Shown here: piece after piece, positions 29,309 to 37,802 of the stretch
Numbering within the stretch: position 1 is the stretch's first letter
How the letters are laid out: every line of letters begins with the position of its first letter
From: Bog-473 sp963821755
GTDB lineage: Bacteria; Actinomycetota; Acidimicrobiia; Acidimicrobiales; RAAP-2
DNA length: 64,000 bases
Direction: 5' to 3'
Assembly: GCA_963821755.1 (NCBI GenBank)
Contig: CAWGEX010000005.1
Span: 124,001 to 188,000 of the forward strand
Notes under the pieces: model-generated
Seen by the model: the letters and a program-made list of their open reading frames with translations, nothing else
Told to the model about the DNA's origin: nothing
Databases searched by the model: none
Program-made: the position numbers and the translations under genes

Positions 29309-30700
29309 CTACATGCCCTGATGGTTCTCGAAGCGGGCGTACTGCTTCAAGAACAACAGGTTGGCCTTCCCGGTGGGGCCATTGCGGTGCTTGGCCACGT
29401 CGACCAGTGCGTCATCGGCCCGGTCGATCGGCACCTCGTCGTTGTACTCCGCCTCGCGGTAGATGAAGAGCACCACATCGGCGTCCTGCTCCAGTGATCC
29501 CGACTCGCGCAGGTCCGAGAGCTGCGGCGTCTTGTCCGTGCGGGACTCGAGGTTCCGGCTCAACTGGGACAGGGCCAGCACGGGCACTTCGAGCTCGCGG
29601 GCCAGGATCTTCAGCCCACGGCTGATCTCGGCCACCTCGTTCTGGCGGTTCTCCGCCCGCGAACGGCCGGTCATCAGCTGCAGGTAGTCCACCACCACCA
29701 GGCCCAGGTCGCCCTGGGTCTTCTTGAGCCGCCGGGCCCGGGCCCGGATGTCCATCACCGTCACGTCGGGTTTGTCGTCGATGAAGATCGGGGCGTTGCT
29801 CAACTTGGTGACGGCGGCGCCCAGCTTGGCCCAGTCCTGCGAGCGGATCCGGCCGGTCTGCAGGCTCTGGCCGTTGACCTCGGCCTCGGAGGCCAGCAGG
29901 CGCTGGGTCAGCTCGAGGTGTCCCATCTCGAGGGAGAAGAGCAGCGCCGGGCGCTGGGCCACCATGCCCACGTGGGCCAGGATCCCCAGGGCGAAGCTGG
30001 TCTTGCCCATGCCGGGTCGGGCGCCCACGATGACCAGCGACGAGGGCTGGAGCCCGAGCAGGATCTTGTCCAGCTCGTGGTACCCGGTGGCCACCCCGGT
30101 GAGCGCCTCGCCGCGTTTGCCGAGCTCCTCGATGCGGTCCAAGCCCTTGACGAGCAACTCGTTGAGCGGCGCCATGGTGTCGGCCGTCCGGCGCTCGGCC
30201 ACGTCGAAGATCGTCTGCTCGGCCTCGTCCACGGCCGCTTCGACGTCCTCGGGCACCGAGTACCCGATGTCCGCGATGTCCCCGGCCGCGCCGATGAGCT
30301 TGCGCAGCAGCGCGTGCTCCTCGACGATGGTGGCGTAGTGGCGCGCGTTGGCGATGGACGGGGTGTTGGCCTGGAGCGAGATGAAGACCGAGGGGTCCCC
30401 CACCGCCTCGAGCAGGTTCGAGCGCTGCAGCTCGTCGGTGACGGTGACGGCGTCGATCGCCTCGCCCCGATCGATCAGGGCCCGGATGGCCCCGAAGATA
30501 TGCCCGTGCGCCGGTTTGTAGAAGTCGCCGGCCGAGCAGAGCTCGATGGCGACCGACGCCGCGTCATGGGACAGGAGCATGGCCCCGAGGAGGGACTCTT
30601 CGGCTTCGAGGTTGTGCGGGGGGATCCGAGCCCCGGTCGCTGCGGGAGCCGGGGCGGCGCGCAGGGGACGCGGGCGGGTGTCTTCAAAGGCTTGGACCAC
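29309..30700 (-). CDS. dnaB: Replicative DNA helicase DnaB
   Basis: Hexameric replication-fork helicase of 463 residues. The N-terminal domain starts PPHNLEAEESLLGAMLLS, and the RecA-like motor has Walker A GARPGMGKTSFAL, Walker B LVVVDYLQLM and the H3/H4 motif ALSQLSRNLESR. Mycobacterial dnaB carries an intein; none is inserted here. The GTG at 30700 is the chosen start. Last gene of rpsF-ssb-rpsR-rplI-dnaB. Several DnaA-box-like sequences lie just upstream. Confidence 0.97.
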   Translation of the reverse strand: MVQAFEDTRPRPLRAAPAPAATGARIPPHNLEAEESLLGAMLLSHDAASVAIELCSAGDFYKPAHGHIFGAIRALIDRGEAIDAVTVTDELQRSNLLEAVGDPSVFISLQANTPSIANARHYATIVEEHALLRKLIGAAGDIADIGYSVPEDVEAAVDEAEQTIFDVAERRTADTMAPLNELLVKGLDRIEELGKRGEALTGVATGYHELDKILLGLQPSSLVIVGARPGMGKTSFALGILAHVGMVAQRPALLFSLEMGHLELTQRLLASEAEVNGQSLQTGRIRSQDWAKLGAAVTKLSNAPIFIDDKPDVTVMDIRARARRLKKTQGDLGLVVVDYLQLMTGRSRAENRQNEVAEISRGLKILARELEVPVLALSQLSRNLESRTDKTPQLSDLRESGSLEQDADVVLFIYREAEYNDEVPIDRADDALVDVAKHRNGPTGKANLLFLKQYARFENHQGM

Positions 30701-30727
30701 GGTCCCCCCACTCTGTGCGTGATGACC

Positions 30728-30813
30728 TGTGGGGAACGAGAGCTAAAAGCTGGGGATTCACACCACGAAACAGGGGCGGCGCCTGTGGACAACTCCCGTT
30801 CCTCTGTGGAGAA
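30728..30813. promoter_or_regulatory. DnaA-box cluster upstream of dnaB
   Basis: Three same-oriented boxes in the rplI-dnaB gap: TGTGGGGAA (30728-30736), TGTGGACAA (30784-30792) and TGTGGAGAA (30805-30813). The second is a perfect reverse complement of the actinobacterial consensus TTGTCCACA, the best match I found in the window; the third has one mismatch. They may allow DnaA to control dnaB, or titrate DnaA. Confidence 0.55.
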
Positions 30814-30878
30814 GTGTGCCGTCGTGTCCTCACCCGACCATCGTGACCGGGAGTTGTGACACGGGGGCGGATGCTCCG

Positions 30879-31328
30879 TCAGGAAGCGGCCGTGACCTCC
30901 AGGGTCACCACGGTGGCCACGCCGCTGAAGAGGTCGATGGTGACGTCGAACGTCCCCACTTCCTTGATGGGGTCGGCCAGCAGCACGTGCTTCCGGTCGA
31001 TTTCCACACCCTTGGCCGTCCGGACGGCCTCGACCACGTCGGAAGCGCCGATCGAGCCGAAGAGTCGCCCACCGCCGCCGGCCCGGGCCGAGATGGGAAT
31101 CACGGCACCGGCCAGGATCGTGGCCTGGGCCTCGGCCGCGCCCCGGTCCTGCGCCTCGCGCAGGTCACGGCCGCGTCGCATCTGAGTGGCTTGGCCCTCG
31201 ACCCCGTCGGTGGCCACGATGGCCCGGCCTTCGGGCAACAAGTAGTTGCGGGCGAAACCGCCGGCCACGTTCACGATGTCGCCGCGCCGGCCCACGCCGT
31301 TCACGTCGTCGCGCAGGAGGACCTTCAC
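30879..31328 (-). CDS. rplI: 50S ribosomal protein L9
   Basis: 149 residues, standard length. N-terminal rRNA-binding domain MKVLLRDDVNGVGRRGDIVNVAGGFARNYLLPEGRAI, central helix, and C-terminal domain with GRLFGSIGASDVVEAV. Its ATG overlaps the rpsR stop (ATGA, 31325-31328), so it is translationally coupled in the S6-SSB-S18-L9 operon. Confidence 0.97.
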   Translation of the reverse strand: MKVLLRDDVNGVGRRGDIVNVAGGFARNYLLPEGRAIVATDGVEGQATQMRRGRDLREAQDRGAAEAQATILAGAVIPISARAGGGGRLFGSIGASDVVEAVRTAKGVEIDRKHVLLADPIKEVGTFDVTIDLFSGVATVVTLEVTAAS

Positions 31329-31879
31329 CCGGCGCCATCCCCGGGCGTGCCGGCGGTCTCGGTCGTGCCGGTGGTCTCGGGGGCCGCGTCGATGACTTCG
31401 ACCACGTCGAGCACCGGCACGTCGGACGCTGCCGCCTCGGGGCTCTCGGGGTCGGCGACGGTGACCAGCACCTCGACATCGGCGTCGCGTCGGCGCGGCG
31501 CCTCATCGGTGGTGGTGTCGCTCAACGTCCGCTCGGCCCGCTCCCCGCGCTCGCCCCGTTCGCCGCGGTCACGGCCGCCACCGCGTCCACCGGGACGCTC
31601 GGTCACGGTGCGCTGGGTGTAGGGCAGCAGGACGAGCTCGCGCGCCGTCTTGATGGCCATGGCCAGGGCCCGCTGGTGCTGGGCGCAGTTGCCGGTGACC
31701 CGGCGCGAGCGGATCTTGCCCCGGTCGCTCATGTACTTGCGCAACATCGGGACGTCCTTGTAGTCGACCCACTCGGTCTTGTCCCGGCAGAGGGCGCACG
31801 GCTTCTTCTTGACCCGGCGACCCAGGTCCTTGGGGGCACGACGGGTGGTGGTCCCGCCGCGTTGATTGTTCCGCGCCAT
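31325..31879 (-). CDS. rpsR: 30S ribosomal protein S18 with long C-terminal extension
   Basis: The S18 core (residues ~24-90) is normal, including a zinc-capable CALC...C pattern (KKPCALCRDK, TGNCAQHQRAL), so this is the C+ form. Bacterial S18 normally ends just after LLPYT. Here about 95 residues follow: a Gly/Arg/Glu repeat region (GGRGGGRDRGERGERGERAER) and then an acidic, Thr/Pro-rich tail. The tail ends precisely where rplI starts (ATGA), which argues that it is translated. It is likely disordered; role unknown. The start overlaps the ssb stop by one base. Confidence 0.93.
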   Translation of the reverse strand: MARNNQRGGTTTRRAPKDLGRRVKKKPCALCRDKTEWVDYKDVPMLRKYMSDRGKIRSRRVTGNCAQHQRALAMAIKTARELVLLPYTQRTVTERPGGRGGGRDRGERGERGERAERTLSDTTTDEAPRRRDADVEVLVTVADPESPEAAASDVPVLDVVEVIDAAPETTGTTETAGTPGDGAG

Positions 31880-32370
31880 CAGAAGGGCTCCTCATCGAAT
31901 CCGTAGCCGCCACCGCTCTCGGCGGCGGGGGCTGGGGTTGGTGCCGCGGGGGCCGGCGCCGGTCGGTTGCCGCCTCCGCCGCGGGGTGACCCGTCGCTCG
32001 GGCCCCGTCGCTCGTTCTTGGTGACCTGGGCCGAGGCCCAGCGCAGGGAGGGACCGATCTCGTCGGCCACCACTTCGACCTTGGACCGCTTGTCGCCGTC
32101 CTGGGTCTCCCAGCTGCGTTGCTCGAGCCGGCCGGCCACCATGACCCGGGCACCCCGGGTCAGGGTCTCGCTCACGTTCTCGGCCATCTCGCGCCAGCAC
32201 ACCACGTCGAAGAAGGAGGTCGCCTCCTCCCACTCCTGGGTCTGGCGGTTCTGCCAGCGGCGGTTGACGGCCAGGCCGAAGGAGGCCGTGGGCTGCCCGG
32301 TGTTGGTGAAGCGCAGTTCGGGGTCCCGGGTGATGTTCCCCACCAGGATGACGCTGTTGTCTGTTGGCAT
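31879..32370 (-). CDS. ssb: Single-stranded DNA-binding protein
   Basis: 163 residues. The OB fold (NSVILVGNITRDPELRFTNTGQPTASFGLAVNR) is followed by a Gly/Pro/Ala-rich linker and the conserved acidic tip GFDEEPF that recruits replication proteins. It coats single-stranded DNA at forks. It sits between rpsF and rpsR as in most bacteria. ATG 32370 with GGAGGAG just upstream. Confidence 0.96.
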   Translation of the reverse strand: MPTDNSVILVGNITRDPELRFTNTGQPTASFGLAVNRRWQNRQTQEWEEATSFFDVVCWREMAENVSETLTRGARVMVAGRLEQRSWETQDGDKRSKVEVVADEIGPSLRWASAQVTKNERRGPSDGSPRGGGGNRPAPAPAAPTPAPAAESGGGYGFDEEPF

Positions 32371-32382
32371 GGTGTGCTCCTC

Positions 32383-32703
32383 CTAGTTGGCCGCGGCGGC
32401 GACGCGGCCGGCGGCGGACTCGGGCAGGCGGACGATCTTGTGGCGGACGACCTCGTCGGCCAGGCCCAGCATGCGGTCGAGATCGGCCACGGTCTGGGTG
32501 CCCGACGTGAACTCCACCACGACGTAGTAGCCCTCGCGCTTGTGGTTGACCTCGTAGGCGAAGGTGCGCTTGCCCCAGCGGTCGATGGCGCCGGGATTGC
32601 CGCCGGAGTTGCGGATGACATCGAGGGCGCGATCGAGCACCCCTTGAATGATGGTGGGCTCGGTGGTGGCCTCGAAAATGGCCATGACTTCGTAGGGCCG
32701 CAT
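32383..32703 (-). CDS. rpsF: 30S ribosomal protein S6
   Basis: 106 residues, beginning MRPYEVMAIFEATTEPTIIQGVLDRALDVIRNSGG and containing WGKRTFAYEVNHKREGYYVVVEF. S6 binds S18 on the 30S platform. First gene of the S6-SSB-S18-L9-DnaB operon, 12 bases before ssb. A free SSB/ribosomal-protein autoregulatory leader is possible in the ~115-base upstream gap, but I see no defined element. Confidence 0.96.
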   Translation of the reverse strand: MRPYEVMAIFEATTEPTIIQGVLDRALDVIRNSGGNPGAIDRWGKRTFAYEVNHKREGYYVVVEFTSGTQTVADLDRMLGLADEVVRHKIVRLPESAAGRVAAAAN

Positions 32704-32819
32704 GTGCGGCGTACCTCCCTCTGGACCGGGCGCTGGCGCCTGGGCCCCTGACGGTCAGGAGCAGGGTCTGTTGCGGGGAGTCACTCTAGCCGAGCCGAAG
32801 GCCGGGCCTTCCCCGGGTG

Positions 32820-33695
32820 TTAGGAGAGGGAATCTCCGAGCTCGGCCGAGCCGTGGTAGCTCTCGGCGTCGTCGGGGAAGGTGCCGGCCCGGACGTCGGC
32901 GGCGAAGGCGGCCACCGCTTCGGTGGCGATGCGGCCGATCTCGGCGTACTGACGCACGAATTTGGGGGGCTTGCGTGATCCCAGCCCGAGGAGGTCGTGG
33001 AAGACCAGGACCTGCCCATCGCAGGAGGGCCCGGCCCCGATGCCGATGGTCGGGACGCCGATGGCCTCGGTGACGGCGGCGCCCACCACATCGGGCACCC
33101 CCTCGATCACGAAGGCGAAGCAGCCGGCGGCCTCGAGGGACTTGGCCGCGTCGAGCAGGGCACCGGCAGCGTCGACGCTCTTGGCCTGGACCCGGAAGCC
33201 CCCCATGGCCAGGATCGACTGCGGGGTGAGACCGAGGTGGCCCATCACGGGGATCTCGGCCCGGATGATGGCCTCGATGACCGGGAGGCGGGCCCGCCCG
33301 CCTTCGAGCTTGACCGCGTGGGCGCCGGCCCGGATCAGCTTGGCCGCGTTGCGCACGGCCTCGTCGGTGGAGAGGTGGTAGCTCATCCAGGGCATGTCGC
33401 CCAAGATCAGGCAGTGCGGCTTGGCCCGGGCCACGGCGGCGGTGTGGTGGGCCATGACGTCGATGTCCACGTGCATGGGGTCTTCGAAGCCCAGCACGTT
33501 GTTGGCCACCGAGTCGCCGACGAGGACGATGTCCACCCCGGCGTCGGAGACGATGCGGGCGCCGGGCTCGTCGTAGGCGGTGACCATGACGATCGGCGCG
33601 GCACCGTCACGGCGCTTGCGTTGGCGCAGCGAGGGGACGGTGACCGGTGTCGCGGCGGTGGAGGTAGTGGGAGTCGGGGGGGTCGGCGCGCTCAC
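32820..33695 (-). CDS. panB: 3-methyl-2-oxobutanoate hydroxymethyltransferase
   Basis: 291-residue PanB, first step of pantothenate/CoA synthesis from ketoisovalerate and methylene-tetrahydrofolate. Recognisable blocks: APIVMVTAYDEPGARI, VDIVLVGDSVANNVLGFEDPMHVDIDVM, HAVKLEGGRA, VMGHLGLTPQSI and VPTIGIGAGPSCDGQVLVFHDLLGL. ATG 33695 overlaps the stop of the DUF5318 gene, so they form one unit. The N-terminus has a Thr/Pro-rich extension. Confidence 0.95.
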   Translation of the reverse strand: MSAPTPPTPTTSTAATPVTVPSLRQRKRRDGAAPIVMVTAYDEPGARIVSDAGVDIVLVGDSVANNVLGFEDPMHVDIDVMAHHTAAVARAKPHCLILGDMPWMSYHLSTDEAVRNAAKLIRAGAHAVKLEGGRARLPVIEAIIRAEIPVMGHLGLTPQSILAMGGFRVQAKSVDAAGALLDAAKSLEAAGCFAFVIEGVPDVVGAAVTEAIGVPTIGIGAGPSCDGQVLVFHDLLGLGSRKPPKFVRQYAEIGRIATEAVAAFAADVRAGTFPDDAESYHGSAELGDSLS

Positions 33696-34126
33696 TGGGC
33701 CAGCTTGCGCCGGGACTTGGTCTTGGGGCCGCCCGCCGGGTACTTGCGCATGAGGTGATGCCAGGCACAGTCCGGGCAGACCTCCACCTCGTAGCAGAGC
33801 ACGGGTTCGGGCCGGCGCTTGAGCTGGTTGAGCTCGGCCACCGTGCCGGGGCAGCGTCCGCCGGCCGGGAGCTTGGCCCCGAAGACAAAGGTCACCTTGA
33901 CCAGACGGCAGTCGTCGCAGATGGGGCAGAGTTCCTTGGTGGGGCGGCCCACGTTGCGGGCGGCCCGGAGCAGTTCGGGGTGCGCGTCGCAGACATCGAC
34001 CTTCAGGGTGCGGCCCCGCCGGACTTCCCGCACGGCGGCATTGCGCACCAGCCGGTACTCCACCCCGGCCGAGATGTCGGCATTGACGGCTCGGCTAGAC
34101 GCCCCCGGTTCCGAGGTCACGGACAC
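33692..34126 (-). CDS. DUF5318 family protein (zinc-ribbon-like)
   Basis: 144 residues. Two cysteine clusters (CPICDDC and CPDCAWHH, plus single Cys at VDVCDAH and GRCPG) suggest structural zinc. The core ELCPICDDCRLVKVTFVFGAKLPAGGRCPG is the DUF5318 signature known from actinobacteria. Function unknown. It precedes panB with a four-base overlap and diverges from the PadR-ino1 operon. Confidence 0.75.
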   Translation of the reverse strand: MSVTSEPGASSRAVNADISAGVEYRLVRNAAVREVRRGRTLKVDVCDAHPELLRAARNVGRPTKELCPICDDCRLVKVTFVFGAKLPAGGRCPGTVAELNQLKRRPEPVLCYEVEVCPDCAWHHLMRKYPAGGPKTKSRRKLAQ

Positions 34127-34234
34127 GGCGCCAGGCTAGTCCGCACGCACGGATTTGCCACGCAATTTCTTCTTCCTGGTTCTTCACCCTGGCCGTCTCC
34201 CTGGCAGCTCCGTGACCGGAGTGTGACCAATGAC

Positions 34235-34263
34235 TGTACAGCGCTATATCGCTTCGATATAAT
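34235..34263 (+). promoter_or_regulatory. padR-ino1 promoter with overlapping palindromic operator, leaderless start
   Basis: A perfect -10 TATAAT (34258-34263) and a -35-like TGTACA (34235-34240) are 17 bases apart. A perfect repeat TATATCG-CTT-CGATATA (34245-34261) covers the spacer and half of the -10. The ATG at 34272 is only eight bases past the -10, so the mRNA is probably leaderless. The palindrome is the natural site for PadR autorepression. Confidence 0.75.
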
Positions 34264-34271
34264 GATCCGCA

Positions 34272-34919
34272 ATGTTGGACATGGCGATATTGGGACTCCT
34301 CGAAGATCGGGACCTGCACGGCTACGAGATCAGGCGCCAATTGCGGGACAACCTGGGGATTCTGGCCAACGTGTCGTTCGGGTCGATCTACCCCGCCCTG
34401 ACCCGGTTGGAGAAGGCCGGTGCGGTCGCGGCCACCGACGGCTCGTCGGGCGCCCCCGGCGCGGGGCAGTCGTCACCGGTACCCGAGGCCCCGCCGACCG
34501 GTTCGCTGAGCGGCGAGTTGGCCGTCCTGCGGGCCCGCCGGCACACCCCCTCCCGGGCCCGGCGGGGCAAGAAGGTCTACCGGATCACCGAGGCCGGGCG
34601 GCTGCTCTTCACCCAGTTGCTGACCGAGGGCGGCTCCATCGATGATGCCCGTAGCTTCAGCCTCCGTCTCGCCTTCGCCCGGCATCTGGCTCCCCAGGCC
34701 CGGTTGGCCCTGCTGGAGCGTCGCCGGGCCATCCTGGTGCAGCGCCTGGCCGAGGCCGACAGCTCCAACGTCGAGCTCGACGTCTACGCCCGCTCCGTCG
34801 TGCAGCACACGGCGGACAGCGTGACCCAGGACATCATCTGGCTCGACCGTCTCATCGCGGCCGAACGCGCCGCAACCGGGCCGGTTCCGGTCCCCGTCCA
34901 TGAAGGAGATATCCGATGA
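34272..34919 (+). CDS. PadR-family transcriptional regulator
   Basis: 215 residues. The N-terminal winged helix MLDMAILGLLEDRDLHGYEIRRQL through FGSIYPALTRLEKAGAV is typical PadR. The wing contains an unusual ~45-residue Gly/Pro/Ser/Arg insertion before KKVYRITEAGRLLF. A C-terminal helical dimerisation arm follows. It overlaps ino1 by four bases (ATGA, 34916-34919); the same pair (Rv0047c-Rv0046c) is conserved in mycobacteria, which suggests control of inositol synthesis. Confidence 0.9.
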   Translation: MLDMAILGLLEDRDLHGYEIRRQLRDNLGILANVSFGSIYPALTRLEKAGAVAATDGSSGAPGAGQSSPVPEAPPTGSLSGELAVLRARRHTPSRARRGKKVYRITEAGRLLFTQLLTEGGSIDDARSFSLRLAFARHLAPQARLALLERRRAILVQRLAEADSSNVELDVYARSVVQHTADSVTQDIIWLDRLIAAERAATGPVPVPVHEGDIR

Positions 34920-36016
34920 GCAGCCCCATCCGACTGGCCATCGCCGGCGTCGGCAACTGCGCCAGCTCCCTGATCCAGGGGATCACCTACTACCGCGACG
35001 CCCAGGTCGACGACGTCGTCCCCGGCCTCATGCACGTCGAGCTCGGTGGCTACCACGTGCGCGACCTGGTGCCCGTGGCCGCCTTCGACGTGGATCAGAC
35101 CAAGGTGGGCACCGACCTCGGCAAGGCCATCCACGCCGGGCTGAACAACACCATCCGCTTCGCCGACGTCGGCGAGGTGGGGGTGACGGTGCAGCGCGGC
35201 CCGACCCTGGACGGCCTGGGCAAGTACTACCGCGAGGTGCTCGAGGAGTCGCCGTACGAGCCGGTCGACGTGGCCCGGGCCCTGCGCGACGCCAAGGCGG
35301 ACGTGCTGGTGTCGTACCTGCCGGTCGGCTCCGAGCAGGCGCAGCGCTACTACGCCCAGGCCTGCCTCGATGCCGGCGTGGCCTTCGTCAACGCCATCCC
35401 GGTCTTCATCGCCTCGGACCCGGTGTGGGCCCGCAAGTTCCGCGACGCCGGCGTGCCGATCGTCGGTGACGACATCAAGAGCCAGGTGGGGGCGACCATC
35501 GTCCACCGCATCCTCACCCGCCTCTTCGAGGACCGCGGCCTGGCGCTCGACCACACCTACCAGCTCAACGTCGGCGGCAACATGGACTTCAAGAACATGC
35601 TCGAGCGCGACCGGTTGGAGTCGAAGAAGATCTCCAAGACCCAGGCCGTGACCAGCCAGATCGAGGACAGCGTGCTCGGTGCCGACGACGTCCACATCGG
35701 GCCCTCGGACCACGTGCCGTGGTTGAAGGACCGCAAGTGGGCCTACATCCGCATGGAGGGTCGTAACTTCGGTGACGTGCCGTTGAACCTCGAGCTCAAG
35801 CTCGAAGTGTGGGACTCCCCCAACTCGGCCGGCGTCATCATCGACGCGGTGCGGTGCGCCAAGTTGGCCCTCGACCGCGGCGTCGGCGGGCCCTTGTTGG
35901 GACCGTCGGCCTACTTCATGAAGTCGCCGCCGGTGCAGTACCACGACGACGTGGCCCAGGAACTGGTGGAGGCGTTCGCCGACGGTGCGTTGGGCGAGGC
36001 CTGGCCGGCGGACTGA
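34916..36016 (+). CDS. ino1: Myo-inositol-1-phosphate synthase
   Basis: 366 residues, the length of the mycobacterial enzyme. It converts glucose-6-phosphate to inositol-3-phosphate with NAD, feeding phosphatidylinositol and mycothiol synthesis. It has the NAD motif IAGVGNCASSLIQG, and the catalytic-domain blocks IVGDDIKSQVGATIVHR, LNVGGNMDFKNM and ERLESKKISKTQAV-like DRLESKKISKTQAV are intact, as is HIGPSDHVPWLKDRKWAYIRMEG. Coupled to padR. Confidence 0.95.
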   Translation: MSSPIRLAIAGVGNCASSLIQGITYYRDAQVDDVVPGLMHVELGGYHVRDLVPVAAFDVDQTKVGTDLGKAIHAGLNNTIRFADVGEVGVTVQRGPTLDGLGKYYREVLEESPYEPVDVARALRDAKADVLVSYLPVGSEQAQRYYAQACLDAGVAFVNAIPVFIASDPVWARKFRDAGVPIVGDDIKSQVGATIVHRILTRLFEDRGLALDHTYQLNVGGNMDFKNMLERDRLESKKISKTQAVTSQIEDSVLGADDVHIGPSDHVPWLKDRKWAYIRMEGRNFGDVPLNLELKLEVWDSPNSAGVIIDAVRCAKLALDRGVGGPLLGPSAYFMKSPPVQYHDDVAQELVEAFADGALGEAWPAD

Positions 36017-36059
36017 GCTACCCGGCCGGCCCGGAGGTCCGCCGTCGGAATCGACTCGG

Positions 36060-36544
36060 TCAGACGAGGATCCGCTCGTCGGGCGCCCGGACACCGACCA
36101 CGGCCAGGGTGCGACCCATGCCGAGGAACATGCCGCAGCAGATGACGAGGTCGGCCAGTTCGTCTTCGGCGTAGGCGGCGTGCATGCGGGCCCAGAACTC
36201 GTCGTCCATGGCCAGGTGGTCCAGGGCGAACCGCTCGGCGAACTCGGCGGCGCAGCGCTCCCGCTCGCTCAGCCCGGTCGAGGCGCGCCAGTCGGTCACC
36301 TCGGCGTAGAACGGCTCGTCGGCACCGAGTCGGCCCCGTCGCGGGCCCTGGTGTCCCGGCACACGGCGCAGTCGTTGATCAAGGCGATGGTCCAACGCGC
36401 CGCCTCACGCTCGCGCACCGCCAGCTGCGAGTTGCCGTAGACCGCTTCGGACAGGGCGCCCATGCCGGCGGCCATCTTGGGCCGGAGAAGCGCCCAGTCG
36501 ATGTGCTCGCCGAGACTGGTGGATGGGGCCGAGATCCTGGTCAT
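36060..36544 (-). pseudogene. AhpD/carboxymuconolactone decarboxylase-like protein, apparent frameshift
   Basis: The first frame (ATG 36544) gives HIDWALLRPKMAAGMGALSEAVY and the redox-active CxxC in INDCAVCRDTRA. The second frame carries PFYAEVTDWRASTGLSERERCAAEFAERFALDH and DELADLVICCGMFLGMGRTL to a stop at 36060. The shift is near 36330. Joined length is about 161 residues, right for an AhpD-like alkylhydroperoxidase subfamily protein. It probably acts in peroxide defence; electron donor unknown. Four bases separate frame and length arithmetic from a simple +1, so more than one indel is possible. Confidence 0.75.
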
Positions 36545-36571
36545 AGATGCAGGGTAGTCCCGGCCGGGACC

Positions 36572-37393
36572 TCAGGCCTTGGCGACGGTGAGATCGTCGC
36601 CCAGCACGATGGTGCCGGAGAAGTGGGCGGCGGCCAGGGCTCTCCAGGCTTCTTCGTCCCCCGGCTGCATCGGCGGCACGTAGTGGGTCAGCACCAGTGT
36701 CTTCACGCCGGCGCGCTCGGCCGTCTGCGCCGCCTGCTCGACCGAGGAGTGGTAGTCGAGGATGTCCTGCAGGCGCGCGTTGGGTATGGCCTGCACCAGT
36801 TCGGACCGGATCACCGTTTGCACGTAGAGGTCGGCGCCCCGGCACATCTCGTCCAGCCCGGTGCAAGGGATTGTGTCGCCGGCGATGGCCGCCACCTTGC
36901 CGTCGTGGGCGATCCGGTAGCCGACGGTCGGGGTGACGGGACGGTGGTCGGTCCGGTGGACCGAGAGGGCGACGTCCGCCAGCTCGAATTCCGCTCCCGG
37001 TTCGACCTCGGTCACGTCGATCAGCGGCCGCTGCGTCAGGTCGGCGTGGTGAGCCAGGCGGTACTCCTGGTCCGACGCCAACATGGCCATCACGCCGTCG
37101 ACCACCCCTTGGGTGCCCGGGGGGCCGATGACCCTGAGCGGTGTCGGGCCGGGCGCCATGACCCAGTGCGTCGTCACGATGTCGTTGAGGTCGGTGATGT
37201 GGTCGCTGTGCAGGTGCGTGAGCAAGACGGCGGAGAGCCCGACCGGCAACACCCCGGCCGCGGCCAGGCGCATGACCACACCGCGGCCGCAGTCGAACAG
37301 CATGGTGGCCCCGCCCGCCCGGACCAACGTGGCCGGTCCGGCCCGGTCCGCGCTGGGCAAGGGGCTACCGGTTCCGAGCAAGGTGATCTCCAC
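36572..37393 (-). CDS. Metallo-beta-lactamase-fold hydrolase, RNase Z-like
   Basis: About 273 residues from GTG 37393, just before VEITLLGTGSPLPSADRAG, the usual opening of this group. Zinc motif LTHLHSDHITDL, later GDTIPCTG and LTHYVPPM supply the remaining ligands. Similar to the RNase Z/ElaC and arylsulfatase-like branch; tRNA 3' processing versus small-molecule hydrolysis cannot be decided. The frame is open up to 37486 but would overlap the toxin gene. A DUF5615-RHH module lies directly upstream. Confidence 0.85.
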   Translation of the reverse strand: MEITLLGTGSPLPSADRAGPATLVRAGGATMLFDCGRGVVMRLAAAGVLPVGLSAVLLTHLHSDHITDLNDIVTTHWVMAPGPTPLRVIGPPGTQGVVDGVMAMLASDQEYRLAHHADLTQRPLIDVTEVEPGAEFELADVALSVHRTDHRPVTPTVGYRIAHDGKVAAIAGDTIPCTGLDEMCRGADLYVQTVIRSELVQAIPNARLQDILDYHSSVEQAAQTAERAGVKTLVLTHYVPPMQPGDEEAWRALAAAHFSGTIVLGDDLTVAKA

Positions 37394-37442
37394 GTCGGAG
37401 GACTCTACGACGCTAAGCCCACGCCGGCCGGTGAGGGTCGGG

Positions 37443-37802
37443 TCAGTCCAACCAGTGGATCCAGTCTCGCTGCTCATGTGGGACACGGCTCAGGAGTACG
37501 AGGAGCGCGGCCACGAGATCCTCGGGATAGCTCTGCCGTCCCCGGTGGAAACGACGCGGTGACGTGAGCACCACCCCGGCGTGGTGCTCACCGGTCGCGG
37601 CCCACGACCGGACGATGCGGTCGAAGTCCTTGGCGTTCTCCGTCACCACCGATCGCCCGTCGGCCGCGGCCCGACGGAGCAGTTCCTCATCGGGCAGCAT
37701 GGCCATCCCGGGGTGATCGGCCGCTGCCTCGACGTCGTGGCCCAGACGTCGGAGGCGCTCGGCGGCCAGGCGTGAGTGGTGCACATCGAGCAACAACTTC
37801 AC
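37443..37802 (-). CDS. DUF5615 PIN-like toxin
   Basis: 119 residues of the PIN-like DUF5615 family. KLLLDVHHSRLAAERLRRLGHDVEAAADH gives the first acidic residue, PDEELLRRAAADGRSVVTENAKDF gives the second acidic centre. These proteins are predicted RNases of toxin-antitoxin pairs. The ATG overlaps the antitoxin stop by four bases, the usual coupling. The middle Asp of TDNxxDF-type motifs is Glu here (TENAKDF), which may affect activity. Confidence 0.8.
   Translation of the reverse strand: MKLLLDVHHSRLAAERLRRLGHDVEAAADHPGMAMLPDEELLRRAAADGRSVVTENAKDFDRIVRSWAATGEHHAGVVLTSPRRFHRGRQSYPEDLVAALLVLLSRVPHEQRDWIHWLD

Noticed and set aside
29309..30700. Intein in dnaB, and likewise in gyrA
   Set aside because: Walker motifs and flanking blocks are continuous and the lengths are standard.
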